Notes: a model not told the origin generated them from the sequence alone. Numbered from the stretch's first letter, positions 49,384 to 59,086 are shown. The stretch is DNA of 64,000 nucleotides from CAYXPR01 sp964467255 (GCA_964467255.1 CAYXPR010000001.1:124001-188000), one strand, 5' to 3'. A program made the numbers and translations.

Positions 49384-51690
49384 TTAAAACTTGGTGCCGA
49401 AGCTGAAACGGACAAATTCCGTTTGGTCAAAGTCTTCCTTGAGGATGGCGTTGGCGAAGTTGATTCGCACCGGCCCAAGCGGGGATTTCCACGACAGGCC
49501 AGCACCGAGAGAAAGCCTCAGCGACTTTTCATCTACCACCTCAGGGCCCTCATCGTCCACTGTAAAAAGACTGCCGAAGTCAGAAAATATCGCGCCGGAG
49601 AAGCCAAGTTCTTCGGCAAAGCCCAGTGGGAAGGATTGTTCGATGGTACCGGCGTAATAGGTATTGCCGCCAAGACCGTCGCCCGTGGTGATGTCGCGTG
49701 GGCCAAGGCCATAGGTTTCAAAGCCGCGGAGCTCGTTGCCGCCGATGAAGAAGCGGTTGTTGATTTCCACATCGCGCCCGCCATAGCCGAGCACGTTGCC
49801 GGTTTTACCGTTTATTTCTAAAATCCACTTGTTGTTAAAGATAGACCAGAAATGGCCAGCGCGTAATTCGTTGCGGAAGAATTTGGAATCCCCGCCGAGG
49901 CCGGCTACGTCCTGATTCAGGCGCACATAATAGCCCTCGGTGGGCTCAAACTTGCTGTCGCGTGTGTCGTACATCAGCGTGTGGCCAATGATGGAGGCCG
50001 TGGTTTTGCCTTCGCGGTCTTTGATGAAGCGGGAAGCGTCGGGGTCGATGCTTGAGATGTCGTCGCTACGGAACGTGTACTTCACCGAATGTGAAAGATG
50101 CTCGCTGAGCGAGTAGGTGGCGCGCAGTGTGCCGCCGTTGGAATCAAGGTCGTAGCTGCGGCTGATGCGCGAGCTGCTGCCGTCGAGCTTGGTTTTGAAC
50201 AGGTCAAACCCAGCGGCGACGTTTTTGTCCATGAAGTAAGGTTCGGTGAAGCCGATATCGAATTCCTGACGGGCGGCGGAAACGGTGAAGTTTGCACGAA
50301 TCTGCTGGCCTTTGCCGAGCAGGTTGCGTTCCGAGATGCTGATGTCGCCCAAGGGGCCGTCTGCCGTGGAGAAGCCTGCGCCCAGTGTGAGTTCGCCGGT
50401 GGATTTTTCTTCCACATCGACGTCAATATCCACTTTGTCAGGCACTTCGGCATCCGGTACGTTTTTAATGTCCACGGTTTTAAAGAACCCGAGATTGTTG
50501 ATACGCTGCTGCGTACGCTTCAGCTTTGAGGCGTTGTAGGGGTCACCCTCAGCCAAGCGGAACTCGCGGCGAATCACCTCATCTAGCGTGCGGGCATTGC
50601 CCTGAATATTGATGCGGTTCACGTACACGCGCGGGCCTTCTTTTACGGTGTAGTTGATGCCGATGATGTGGTTTGTGGTGTCGCGGTTAAACTGGCTGTC
50701 GATATCGACGAACGCGTAACCGAGGTTGCCCAGTTTCTGCGTCATCGCTTCGATGGTTTTTTCGATGGCCTCAGAATTAAACACGTCCCCTTCCTTGGTG
50801 AGGATAAGGCCGCGGAGTGATTCGGTATCAAGGTCCTGCACCTGACTGCTCACATCCATGCGGCCGAAGTTGTAAGCGGGGCCTTCTTCAATGGCGAACG
50901 TAACGAAGAAGGCATCGCGCTCCGGCGTGAGTTCCGCCGTGGCAGACACCACGCGGAAGTCAGCATAACCGCGTGCTACATAAAAGCGGCGCAGCAGTTC
51001 CTGGTCAAAGTTCAGGCGGTCTTGGTCGAACGTATCGTCGCTTGAAAAGAAGCGCCACCATTTGGTTTCACGTGTTTGCACCACCTCGCGCAGCTTGCGG
51101 TCGGAGAAGTTTTTATTGCCTGTGAAGGAGATGTTGCGGATTTCTGTGCGCGCGCCCTCATCGATTTCAAACACCAGATTTACACGGTTCTGGTCGAGGC
51201 GGATGACTTTCGGGGTGATGATGGCAGAGAAGCGGCCGCTTTTTTGGTAGACGTCCAATATGCGGCGCACATCGTTCTGCACGGCGGTTTTGGTGTAGAC
51301 CGAGCGGGGGCGCAGCTTGACTTCTTTTTCAAGGTCGGCGTCTTCAATGCGCTTATTCCCCTCAAAGCTCACTTCGTTCACGATAGGGTTTTCCGCCACG
51401 GTGATAACGAGATTGCCTTCGCGGATGGCAAAGGAGACGTCTTCAAACAAGCCGGTGGCGAACACGCGTTTTAGGGCCGTGTCAATCGCCTCAGAACTGT
51501 GCTTGGAATTTTCGGTAAGCTCAAGGTAGGAGGCCACAGTGCCAGACTCAATACGCTGCGTGCCTTCAATGACGATGTTGCGGATGGCAATAACATCGCT
51601 GGCATCTTGTGCGGAGGCGCGGAACGACGCTACCAGAAGTAGCGTGCCTAGAACGATCCCACAAAACCAGCGCTTAGCCATCATCACCAT
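49384..51690 (-). CDS. bamA: outer membrane protein assembly factor BamA
   Basis: Omp85-family beta-barrel that inserts outer-membrane proteins. A signal peptide ends near residue 27 (FRASAQD). Five POTRA domains follow to about residue 430 (each with a GNxxxxD-type motif such as FEGNKRIEDADLEKEV and ITGNKN-like FTGNKNFSDRKLREVVQTRETKWW). The 16-stranded barrel occupies the rest and the protein ends in phenylalanine (SFGTKF), as needed for the C-terminal Bam signal. Length 768. rseP is 11 bases upstream. Confidence 0.96.
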   Translation of the reverse strand: MVMMAKRWFCGIVLGTLLLVASFRASAQDASDVIAIRNIVIEGTQRIESGTVASYLELTENSKHSSEAIDTALKRVFATGLFEDVSFAIREGNLVITVAENPIVNEVSFEGNKRIEDADLEKEVKLRPRSVYTKTAVQNDVRRILDVYQKSGRFSAIITPKVIRLDQNRVNLVFEIDEGARTEIRNISFTGNKNFSDRKLREVVQTRETKWWRFFSSDDTFDQDRLNFDQELLRRFYVARGYADFRVVSATAELTPERDAFFVTFAIEEGPAYNFGRMDVSSQVQDLDTESLRGLILTKEGDVFNSEAIEKTIEAMTQKLGNLGYAFVDIDSQFNRDTTNHIIGINYTVKEGPRVYVNRINIQGNARTLDEVIRREFRLAEGDPYNASKLKRTQQRINNLGFFKTVDIKNVPDAEVPDKVDIDVDVEEKSTGELTLGAGFSTADGPLGDISISERNLLGKGQQIRANFTVSAARQEFDIGFTEPYFMDKNVAAGFDLFKTKLDGSSSRISRSYDLDSNGGTLRATYSLSEHLSHSVKYTFRSDDISSIDPDASRFIKDREGKTTASIIGHTLMYDTRDSKFEPTEGYYVRLNQDVAGLGGDSKFFRNELRAGHFWSIFNNKWILEINGKTGNVLGYGGRDVEINNRFFIGGNELRGFETYGLGPRDITTGDGLGGNTYYAGTIEQSFPLGFAEELGFSGAIFSDFGSLFTVDDEGPEVVDEKSLRLSLGAGLSWKSPLGPVRINFANAILKEDFDQTEFVRFSFGTKF

Positions 51691-51701
51691 CGTTTTAGAA
51701 A

Positions 51702-52814
51702 CTAGAACCAGCCAAAGTGCCTGATGTCATTAAAGGTGGCAAACAGCATCAGTGCAACGAGTAGCACCATGCCCACCTTGAAACCATACTCTTGTGCCTT
51801 TTCCGCCAATGGCTTACCACTGGCTGCTTCTATGGCGTAATACATCAGGTGGCCGCCGTCAAGCATTGGAATCGGAAACAGGTTAATCAGCCCCAAGTTG
51901 ATGGAAAGCAGTGCCATGAACCACAACACCATGCCGAGGCCCTGCTCGGTGGATTGGCCGGAGAATTTGGCGATGCGCATAATGCCGCTTAGTTCATCGG
52001 CACTGCGTTTGCCGGTAATCATCTGCCCCACCGCTTGTAGCGTGCTGGCCGTGATGTTCCATGTTTCTTCCACGCTGGCAATAGCGCTTTGTGCAAAGTT
52101 GAGCTTGGAATATTCCACACTGCTCGGCGTGATACCGATGATACCCACTTTCACCGTGTTGCCGAACGCGTCGGTGGTTTCAGACAGTTTGGGGACCAGT
52201 GTGCCCTCTGTCAGCTGGCCTTTGCGGTCAATCGTGTAGGTGAGAGCGATGTCCGGATGCAGGCTGACAATACGGCGGATGTCTTCAAAGCGGGTGATGG
52301 CGCTACCATCAATCTCGATAAAGCGGTCACCTGGGAGAATGCCAGCTTCCGCCGCAGCGCTTTTTTCCATTACGGTGCCGACTTCCGGCAGGCTGATGGG
52401 GCGGCCATAGACCATGAACAAGCCCGTTAGCACTACCATGGCGAACAGGAAATTCACGGCAGGGCCGGCAAACACAATCGCGGCTTTCTGGTGCAGGGGC
52501 TTATACTGGAAGGCGACCTTCTTCTCCTTGGCGGTCATTTTTTTCAGTTTTTTGTTGTCGGGCGTGCTGGCGGCGGTTTCATCGCCGAACATTTTTACGT
52601 AGCCGCCGAGGGGGAATAAACTTACCTTCCAGCGCGTGCCTTTTTTATCGTTCCAACCGAAAATTTCTGGACCAAATCCGATGGAGAAAGAATCCACCTT
52701 CACACCACACAGGCGGGCGATGTAAAAATGACCAAATTCATGCACAAAAACGATGATTGAAATGATGGCAATGAACGAGGCGCTGTAGTGTAAAAGCTGA
52801 ATGACGGATTCCAT
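51702..52814 (-). CDS. rseP: site-2 metalloprotease RseP
   Basis: Intramembrane zinc protease that releases sigma-E-like factors from anti-sigma factors. HEFGH at residues 25-29 supplies two zinc ligands, and the third is in IPMLDGGHLMYY near residue 315. Four membrane helices and a single PDZ domain (about 125-200) are seen, where E. coli RseP has two; single-PDZ versions are common in Alphaproteobacteria. Length 370. It stands between dxr and bamA as usual. Confidence 0.94.
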   Translation of the reverse strand: MESVIQLLHYSASFIAIISIIVFVHEFGHFYIARLCGVKVDSFSIGFGPEIFGWNDKKGTRWKVSLFPLGGYVKMFGDETAASTPDNKKLKKMTAKEKKVAFQYKPLHQKAAIVFAGPAVNFLFAMVVLTGLFMVYGRPISLPEVGTVMEKSAAAEAGILPGDRFIEIDGSAITRFEDIRRIVSLHPDIALTYTIDRKGQLTEGTLVPKLSETTDAFGNTVKVGIIGITPSSVEYSKLNFAQSAIASVEETWNITASTLQAVGQMITGKRSADELSGIMRIAKFSGQSTEQGLGMVLWFMALLSINLGLINLFPIPMLDGGHLMYYAIEAASGKPLAEKAQEYGFKVGMVLLVALMLFATFNDIRHFGWF

Positions 52815-52834
52815 GATGATTTATGCTTCTTTTT

Positions 52835-54037
52835 CTAGTTTAAGTTTTTAATAAGATTGTTCACGTAAATTCTTGTTTTTAAGTCTATATCATTAACTGC
52901 ATCAACCGTTTTTAGCGTGGCGTTATTAGCCAGCGCATCGATAGCTTTTTCAACGGTTTCCGCAATGTCGAGGAAGCCGATAGTGCCATCGAGGAAATGC
53001 TGCACACACACCTCGTTGGCGGCATTCAAAATAGCAGGGGCATTGCCGCCATTTTGCAGGGCTGTTTTGGCCAGCCGAATGGCGGGGAATTTTTCTTCAT
53101 CGGGTGCTTCAAACGTGAGCTTGCCGTGCGCAGTTAAATCGAGCCGCGAGGTGTTGGTGGTGATGCGCTGCGGCCATGCTAAAGTGTGAGCAATCGGCAC
53201 GCGCATATCCGGCGTGCTCATACCAGCCAGCACCGAGCCATCGGTGTAATGCACGAGACCGTGGATGATGGATTCAGGGTGCACAATCACATCGATTTGG
53301 TTTTTTTCGAGCGGGAAGAGGTAATAGGCTTCGATAATTTCGAGGCCCTTATTCATCATGGTGGCGGAATCGATAGAAATTTTTGCGCCCATGCTCCAAT
53401 TCGGGTGCTTCACGGCTTGCGCGGCAGTCACGGCTTTCAGCGCTTCTTTCGGCGTGGTGCGGAAAGGCCCGCCGGATGCGGTGAGCGTAATTTTTTCAAC
53501 CGTTTCGGGCTTTTCAAAATCAAAAGACTGGAAGATGGCATTGTGCTCAGAGTCCACGGGGAGCAGTGTTGCGCCGGATTTTTTGGCAGCTTCCAGCACT
53601 AAATCACCCGCGCAGACCAAGCATTCTTTATTGGCAAGTGCAACCATGCCGCCGCGGCGGATGGCGGCGAGGGTGGGCGGTAGTGCGGCCGCGCCGACGA
53701 TGGCGGAGATCGTCCAGTCCGCATCCATCTCCGCAGCTTCGACCACGGCTTTAGCGCCAGCACCGATTTTAATGTTGCTGCCCTCTAAGCCTGCCTTTAA
53801 TTGGGCGTAATGGCCTTCTTCTTCGATGGCGACAAAGGCGGGGCGCAGTTCCAAAGCCTGCTGGACTAACAAGTCCACGTTGTTTTTGGAGGCAAGTGCC
53901 ACCACGCGATAGCGCTCAGGCGCTTGTTTAATAAGGTCAATTGTGCTGCGGCCAATAGAGCCCGTAGCACCAAGAACGGAAACGCTCTTTGGCTGGGTGG
54001 CGGGCGTGATAACTGGTTTAGCCGCTTTAAAATTCAT
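52835..54037 (-). CDS. dxr: 1-deoxy-D-xylulose 5-phosphate reductoisomerase Dxr (IspC)
   Basis: Second enzyme of the MEP isoprenoid pathway, NADPH-dependent. VLGATGSIGRSTIDLI near residue 20 is the nucleotide-binding entry, and metal/substrate residues lie in ANKECLVCAGDLV and LPVDSEHNAIFQSF. C-terminal helical domain is complete. I start it at the ATG at 54037, overlapping cdsA by 11 bases; a longer frame to 54067 would add 10 residues of no Dxr character. The product (400 residues) supplies precursors for undecaprenyl synthase UppS nearby. Confidence 0.95.
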   Translation of the reverse strand: MNFKAAKPVITPATQPKSVSVLGATGSIGRSTIDLIKQAPERYRVVALASKNNVDLLVQQALELRPAFVAIEEEGHYAQLKAGLEGSNIKIGAGAKAVVEAAEMDADWTISAIVGAAALPPTLAAIRRGGMVALANKECLVCAGDLVLEAAKKSGATLLPVDSEHNAIFQSFDFEKPETVEKITLTASGGPFRTTPKEALKAVTAAQAVKHPNWSMGAKISIDSATMMNKGLEIIEAYYLFPLEKNQIDVIVHPESIIHGLVHYTDGSVLAGMSTPDMRVPIAHTLAWPQRITTNTSRLDLTAHGKLTFEAPDEEKFPAIRLAKTALQNGGNAPAILNAANEVCVQHFLDGTIGFLDIAETVEKAIDALANNATLKTVDAVNDIDLKTRIYVNNLIKNLN

Positions 54038-54785
54038 ATCCGTAAACGCTGTAAACAAGCAGTGCAAATGCTGGTGCTGCGAACATTAATCCGTCCACGC
54101 GGTCGAGTATGCCGCCATGGCCGGGAATGATGTTGCCGCTATCTTTTACACCAAAACGCCGCTTAACCCAAGACTCAAATAAGTCCCCCGCCTGCGAAAT
54201 GACGGCAAATGCCATGCCGACAATGAAAGGCTGCGCTGGCATGGTGACAAGCACCTGCCAGAAAACACTTTGCCGGAGTAGTATTTCTGAAACTGCCGCA
54301 GCACAGGCTATGCCGCCAATGAGCCCTGCCCATGTTTTTTTCGGGCTGATGCGTGGGGCGAGTTTTGGGCCGCCAATAGCACGCCCTGCGGCATAGGCGC
54401 CGATGTCGGTTGCCCACACCACGGCCATGAGCCAAATAAGTGGGTGGGCGGAGGGGTCTTTTAAGGTGGTGTCGCAGGGCGCAATCATGTCAAGAAAAGG
54501 GGCGCACATGGGCAGGGGAAGAAGGCGGATATAGAGGATGGCGGCGACGGGCAGGGCGATGTAAAAAATGCCGCCAATCCACCATGAAATAACCGCATTT
54601 TTTGATTTAAGTGATGCTTCAGGAATTTTATTTAATATCATGTTTTTCCACTCGAATAACATAATGCATGCCGCAACAACAACGAAGGCTGAAAAACTCC
54701 AGCCGCCGAGCACTGTCACACCGATGGCAAGGGGAATCAGCACCAGTGCAGAGAGGGTTCGTTGTACAAGATTACTGAGTGCCAC
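54027..54785 (-). CDS. cdsA: phosphatidate cytidylyltransferase CdsA
   Basis: Membrane enzyme that makes CDP-diacylglycerol for phospholipids. About seven or eight helices in 252 residues. The signature block GPKLAPRISPKKTWAGLIGG (near residue 140) and the C-terminal PGHGGILDRVDGLMFAAP, which holds the catalytic DRxD, are complete. It follows uppS by 17 bases and overlaps dxr by 11. Confidence 0.95.
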   Translation of the reverse strand: MALSNLVQRTLSALVLIPLAIGVTVLGGWSFSAFVVVAACIMLFEWKNMILNKIPEASLKSKNAVISWWIGGIFYIALPVAAILYIRLLPLPMCAPFLDMIAPCDTTLKDPSAHPLIWLMAVVWATDIGAYAAGRAIGGPKLAPRISPKKTWAGLIGGIACAAAVSEILLRQSVFWQVLVTMPAQPFIVGMAFAVISQAGDLFESWVKRRFGVKDSGNIIPGHGGILDRVDGLMFAAPAFALLVYSVYGYEF

Positions 54786-54802
54786 GGGGCTCTCCTTCGT
54801 GG

Positions 54803-55549
54803 CTAGGAATTGGCGGCGCTTAGGGCACCGTTTTCAGATGCATTTTCAGCCTGCTCAGAGGTGCCGCCGAAGCGGCGCTGACGGCGACCAAATTCTTCCA
54901 CTGCAGCCTTCATGGATTCGAGGTTAAAATCAGGCCAGAGCATGTCCGTAAAATAAAACTCAGTGTAAGCACACTGCCAGAGCAGGAAGTTGCTGATGCG
55001 TTCCTCACCACCCGTGCGGATGAGCAGGTCAGGGTCGGGGATACCGGTTGTGTAAAGATAGGCGGAGAAGGTTTCTTCTGAAATATCCTCCGGTGTGATT
55101 TTTCCGGCGGCGACATCGGCGGCAATTTTTGTGGCCGCGTGACTGATTTCCTGACGGCTGCCATAACTTAAGGCAAGGTTTAGGAAGAGCTTGGTGTTGT
55201 CTTTCGTGAGGGCCTCGGCTTTTTCGACACGCTTTCTAATGTCGGCATCCAAGCGCGCAATATCGCCAATCACCTTCAGGCAAATACCGTTTTTGTGCAG
55301 GTTATTGATTTCATGGTCGAGGTAGTAACGCAGCAGCTGCATTAAATCACTCACCTCACCAGCGGGGCGTTTCCAGTTTTCAGAGGAAAAAGCGTATAGT
55401 GTGAGGTAAGGGATGCCAAGCGTGATGCAGCTTTCCATCGCTTCTTTTGCGGCATCGGCACCTTTTTTGTGCCCACGCGTGCGCGACATCTTCCGCGCAG
55501 TAGCCCAGCGACCATTTCCGTCCATGATGATGGCAATGTGCTTTAGCAT
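54803..55549 (-). CDS. uppS: undecaprenyl diphosphate synthase UppS
   Basis: Cis-prenyltransferase that makes the C55 carrier lipid for peptidoglycan and LPS. IMDGNGRWA (residues 8-16) holds the catalytic Asp, and RTGGEERISNFLLWQCAYTEF with FTDMLWPDF completes the site. 248 residues is normal. The gene begins 39 bases after frr ends and precedes cdsA. Confidence 0.96.
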   Translation of the reverse strand: MLKHIAIIMDGNGRWATARKMSRTRGHKKGADAAKEAMESCITLGIPYLTLYAFSSENWKRPAGEVSDLMQLLRYYLDHEINNLHKNGICLKVIGDIARLDADIRKRVEKAEALTKDNTKLFLNLALSYGSRQEISHAATKIAADVAAGKITPEDISEETFSAYLYTTGIPDPDLLIRTGGEERISNFLLWQCAYTEFYFTDMLWPDFNLESMKAAVEEFGRRQRRFGGTSEQAENASENGALSAANS

Positions 55550-55588
55550 GTGCGGCGCTGCCCCTTTCTCACGGGCGTTATTCGGTCA

Positions 55589-56143
55589 TCAGACCGTCAT
55601 GATTTCTTTTTCTTTATTCTTCAGCAGCTCGTCCACTTTGCCGATGAATTCATCGGTGAGTTTCTGCACCTGATCGCTTTTACCGCGGGATTCATCTTCA
55701 GAAATGGCTTTGTCTTTTTCCATTTTCTTGAAACCGTCCATGCCGTCGCGGCGGATGTTGCGGATGGCAACGCGTGCGGTTTCAGCAAATTTATGCGCCA
55801 CTTTCACCAGTTCTTTGCGGCGTTCTTCCGAAAGGTCGGGCATGGGGATGCGTACGAGCTGGCCGTCTACCGATGGGTTGAGGCCAAGGTTTGCCGCGCG
55901 AATGGCTTTTTCTACCGAGGCAACGAGACCTTTGTCCCACACTTGCACGGTGAGCATGCGCGGCTCTGGCGCGCTCACGGAACCGGTTTGGTTAATCGGC
56001 ATCATGCTGCCATAGGCTTCTACCTGCACACCATCCAGCAAGCTGGTGGAGGCACGGCCCGTGCGCAGGCCAGACAGTTCTTGTTTGAAGGATGCTGCAG
56101 CACCTTCCATACGACGTTTTAAATCATTCAAATCAGCAGCCAT
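55589..56143 (-). CDS. frr: ribosome recycling factor
   Basis: Splits the post-termination ribosome with EF-G. Triple-helix bundle plus beta domain in 184 residues. Conserved GLRTGRAS, VQVWDKGLV, PSVDGQLVRIPMPDLSEERRKELVK and KIAEDE-like KAISEDESRGKSDQVQKLTDEFIGKVD are present. It is read as pyrH-frr with a 20-base gap. Confidence 0.97.
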   Translation of the reverse strand: MAADLNDLKRRMEGAAASFKQELSGLRTGRASTSLLDGVQVEAYGSMMPINQTGSVSAPEPRMLTVQVWDKGLVASVEKAIRAANLGLNPSVDGQLVRIPMPDLSEERRKELVKVAHKFAETARVAIRNIRRDGMDGFKKMEKDKAISEDESRGKSDQVQKLTDEFIGKVDELLKNKEKEIMTV

Positions 56144-56163
56144 GAGACAGAACCTCCGGATGG

Positions 56164-56913
56164 TTAATCAATAATTGTGAATTTGCCTTTGCCTTCCACC
56201 ACTTTGGCAAACTCGCCATGCGTGTGGATGGAAAACACAAGAATCGGTAATTTATTTTCACGCGAGAGCGATACAGCCGAAGCATCCATCACGTTCAAAT
56301 CATTGTTCAGCACGTCTTTATAGCTGAGGCGGTCATAGCGCTTGGCTTTTTTATCCTTCTTCGGATCAGCGGAATAGACGCCATCCACTTGCGTGCCTTT
56401 GATCAGCGCATCGCAGCGCATTTCCACCGCACGCAGCGCAGCAGCCGTGTCAGTGGTGAAGAACGGGTTGCCCGTGCCTGCAGCGAAAATCACCACGCGG
56501 CCTTTTTCCATGTGGCGGATGGCGCGGCGGCGAATGTAAGGTTCGCACACTGTCATCATAGGGATGGCGGAAAGTACGCGCGTGTTTACACCCATTTTTT
56601 CAAGCGTGTTTTGCAGCGCGAGGGAGTTGATAACCGTGGCCAGCATGCCCATGTAGTCAGCCGCTGCGCGGTCCATACCCGCTGCAGCACCGGCGATGCC
56701 GCGGTAAATATTGCCGCCGCCCACCACCAGGCATATCTCTACGCCCTTGCGGTTTACGTCTTTGATTTCATTGCAAATACGCAGGAGCGTTTCGAGGTCA
56801 TGACCGTAACTGCCGGGGCCCATTAAGGCTTCGCCCGAAAGCTTCAGCAGCACGCGCTTATATTTCAGCGCGCCCGATGCTGCTTTGGGTGTTACGACTT
56901 TGACCTTCGACAT
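56164..56913 (-). CDS. pyrH: uridylate kinase PyrH
   Basis: UMP kinase of the amino-acid-kinase fold, regulated by UTP and GTP. LKLSGEALMG near residue 23 opens the ATP site, VVGGGNIYRG and GTGNPFFTTDTAAALRA complete it. Length 249 includes a short basic N-terminal extension. It follows tsf by 39 bases. Confidence 0.97.
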   Translation of the reverse strand: MSKVKVVTPKAASGALKYKRVLLKLSGEALMGPGSYGHDLETLLRICNEIKDVNRKGVEICLVVGGGNIYRGIAGAAAGMDRAAADYMGMLATVINSLALQNTLEKMGVNTRVLSAIPMMTVCEPYIRRRAIRHMEKGRVVIFAAGTGNPFFTTDTAAALRAVEMRCDALIKGTQVDGVYSADPKKDKKAKRYDRLSYKDVLNNDLNVMDASAVSLSRENKLPILVFSIHTHGEFAKVVEGKGKFTIID

Positions 56914-56952
56914 GCCGGCTTCCTCCTACCGCCTTAAACAAGCGGTGTTTGA

Positions 56953-57879
56953 TTAGCGCTGGCCGACTGCGGCTGCCACTTCATCGGCAAAGTTCTTCTC
57001 TTCCTTCTGAACACCTTCGCCTAAGGCAAAACGCACAAAGCCAGTGACTTTCACCGGAGCGCCAATTTCCTTCGCAGCGTTTTCTACCGCTTCGCGGACT
57101 TTGGTTTTGCCGTCAATCACGAACAGCTGCTCCAGCAGTACCACTTCTTCATAGAACTTCCGGATGCGACCTTCAATCATCTTTTCAATGATGTTCTCTG
57201 GTTTGCCGGAAGCGCGGGCCTGATCCGCGAAAATTTCGCGTTCGCGCTGAACGAGAGACTGGTCGAGCGATTCAGTGTTCAGCGATTCTGGGCGGGCAGC
57301 AGCGATGTGCATCGCAATCTGCTTGCCGAGGTTCTGAAGTTTATTCTTGTCGCCCGTGGATTCCAGCGCCACCAGCACAGCAATTTTGCCCATGCCTTCT
57401 GCAATGGCGTTGTGCAGGTAGGTGGCAACAACGCCCGTGCCCACTTCCAAAAAGGCCGTGCGGCGCAGCGTGAGGTTTTCACCAATCGTGGCGATACCAT
57501 CTACCACTAGCTCTTCTACTTTTTTGCCGTTAGCAGACTGAACTTTCAATGCTTCCAAATTACCTTTCGCAACCAGTGCGCTGTTGGCAACGGTTTTCAC
57601 CAGCTGCTGGAACTTTTCGTTTTTGGAAACGAAGTCAGTTTCAGAGTTGATTTCCACCAGTGCGGCAGCATTTTCACCTTTGCTGGCGATGCCCACGAGG
57701 CCTTCTGCTGCAACGCGTCCAGCCTTTTTTGCGGCACCGGAAATGCCTTTTTTACGCAGCCAGTCAACGGCGGCTTCAAAGTCACCCTTCGTTTCGGCGA
57801 GGGCCTTTTTGCAGTCCATCATCCCAGCACCGGTTTTTTCGCGCAGTTCTTTTACGATTGTTGCGGTAATTTCAGCCAT
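56953..57879 (-). CDS. tsf: elongation factor Ts
   Basis: Guanine-nucleotide exchange factor for EF-Tu. The UBA-like N-terminus has LREKTGAGMMDCKKALAE, and the core signature NSETDFVSKNE (near residue 78) contacts EF-Tu. 308 residues is typical for alphaproteobacterial Ts. It follows rpsB by 58 bases and shares its transcript. Confidence 0.97.
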   Translation of the reverse strand: MAEITATIVKELREKTGAGMMDCKKALAETKGDFEAAVDWLRKKGISGAAKKAGRVAAEGLVGIASKGENAAALVEINSETDFVSKNEKFQQLVKTVANSALVAKGNLEALKVQSANGKKVEELVVDGIATIGENLTLRRTAFLEVGTGVVATYLHNAIAEGMGKIAVLVALESTGDKNKLQNLGKQIAMHIAAARPESLNTESLDQSLVQREREIFADQARASGKPENIIEKMIEGRIRKFYEEVVLLEQLFVIDGKTKVREAVENAAKEIGAPVKVTGFVRFALGEGVQKEEKNFADEVAAAVGQR

Positions 57880-57937
57880 GACTTTTGTCCTTCCGTTTAT
57901 GGAAATTGAATCCGTGATTTAAGTGTAGCGTGCGAGC

Positions 57938-58813
57938 TTAAGAAGCAGCAGCGGCTTTAGCCGGAGCTTCGTCTGCGCTTTCTTCAGCAGACTTAGCGGC
58001 GGGCTTCTTCGCAACAGGCTTTTTGCCTTTTGCACCAGCAGGGCCTTTGCCTTTGGCGCCTTCGCCCAACGCTTTTTCCTGTGGGTTTTCAGAAGCGCCC
58101 AGATCCACACCAGAATGGGCAAGGCCACCTTCAATACCGGCCAACACCGTGTCGGAAATCAGCTGGCAGTAAAGCTGGATGGCGCGCGTGGCGTCATCGT
58201 TGCCTGGGATTGGGTGAGTGATGCCATCCGGATCGGAGTTGCTGTCCAGAATTGCAACGACCGGAATACCGAGGCGCTGCGCTTCTTTAATGGCGAGGTC
58301 TTCTTTGTTCGTGTCGACAACGAACAGAATGTCAGGCAGGCCACCCATGTCTTTGATGCCGCCCAAGGAGCGTTCCAGCTTTTCTTTGCCGCGCGCAACT
58401 TGCAGCAGCTCTTTTTTAGAACGGATGCTGTTTTCTTCCGCCAGAATTGCATCATATTCGCGTAAGGTGCGGATAGACTGGGACACCGTATTCCAGTTGG
58501 TGAGCATGCCGCCCAGCCAGCGGTGGTTTACGTAATATTGACCGCAGCGTTTTGCCGCTTCAGCGATGAATGGGGAAGCCTGACGCTTCGTGCCCACGAA
58601 CAGCACGCGGCCATTTTTCGCAGTCACATCATACACGGCCTGCATGGCACGGTAGAGCATCGGCACAGTCTGCTGAAGGTCGATGATATGTACACCGGTG
58701 CGTTCACCGAAGATGTACGGCTTCATTTTTGGGTTCCAGCGCAGCGTTTTGTGGCCGAAGTGAACACCAGCATCAAGCAGCTGGCGCATCGAGAATTTAG
58801 GAAGATTAGACAT
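57938..58813 (-). CDS. rpsB: 30S ribosomal protein S2
   Basis: S2 family signature and body are complete: LLDAGVHFGHKTLRWNPKMKPYIFGER near the N-terminus, then RWLGGMLTNWNTV. Residues beyond about 235 are an Ala/Lys/Glu-rich tail of roughly 50 residues, common in Alphaproteobacteria, giving 291 in total. It heads the long minus-strand array and has its own promoter and a structured leader of about 135 bases. Confidence 0.97.
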   Translation of the reverse strand: MSNLPKFSMRQLLDAGVHFGHKTLRWNPKMKPYIFGERTGVHIIDLQQTVPMLYRAMQAVYDVTAKNGRVLFVGTKRQASPFIAEAAKRCGQYYVNHRWLGGMLTNWNTVSQSIRTLREYDAILAEENSIRSKKELLQVARGKEKLERSLGGIKDMGGLPDILFVVDTNKEDLAIKEAQRLGIPVVAILDSNSDPDGITHPIPGNDDATRAIQLYCQLISDTVLAGIEGGLAHSGVDLGASENPQEKALGEGAKGKGPAGAKGKKPVAKKPAAKSAEESADEAPAKAAAAS

Positions 58814-58847
58814 GGTAATAATAACTCCAATTTATCGGTTGTTCCTC

Positions 58848-58908
58848 CGCAGAAAATGTGGAGCCTCTAAAAGAAGCACCGAATGGCTGGAAAGCCTTGT
58901 TTTCTGCG
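58848..58908 (-). promoter_or_regulatory. structured rpsB leader, possible S2 autoregulatory element
   Basis: In the rpsB 5' UTR, CGCAGAAAA (at 58900-58908, read on the minus strand) and TTTTCTGCG (58848-58856) form a perfect 9-base stem that encloses about 43 bases and ends just before the GGAGG-containing region upstream of the start. In E. coli S2 represses its own operon through the leader; this stem is a candidate for the same role here. Confidence 0.45.
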
Positions 58909-58955
58909 TGTGAAATGCCCCTGTAAGGGGTTCCCCGCTTTATGCAGGGAGCGCT

Positions 58956-58984
58956 TAATTACCCCGTTTGGGGGTGTTTTGCAA
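58956..58984 (-). promoter_or_regulatory. promoter of rpsB-tsf
   Basis: On the minus strand TTGCAA (58984-58979), a 17-base spacer and TAATTA (58961-58956) form a plausible sigma-70 promoter about 140 bases before the rpsB start. Confidence 0.55.
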
Positions 58985-59016
58985 GTAAAATCAGGGGGCT
59001 GTGGTGCGATTTACCC

Positions 59017-59046
59017 TTGGAGGGGTGGCCCACAATATAATATACT
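59017..59046 (+). promoter_or_regulatory. promoter of the twin-TM/etf group
   Basis: TTGGAG (59017-59022), an 18-base spacer and TATACT (59041-59046) precede the twin-TM gene by about 40 bases. TATAAT also occurs four bases upstream, so the exact -10 is uncertain. Confidence 0.45.
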
Positions 59047-59086
59047 GCCCAGAGACAGCGATTATAGGTGTAGATGGGGTAGTGGT

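Noticed and set aside
58883..59086. N-terminal extension of the twin-TM protein
   Set aside because: The extra 68 residues are Cys/Arg/Gly-rich and overlap the promoter region of rpsB and of this gene.
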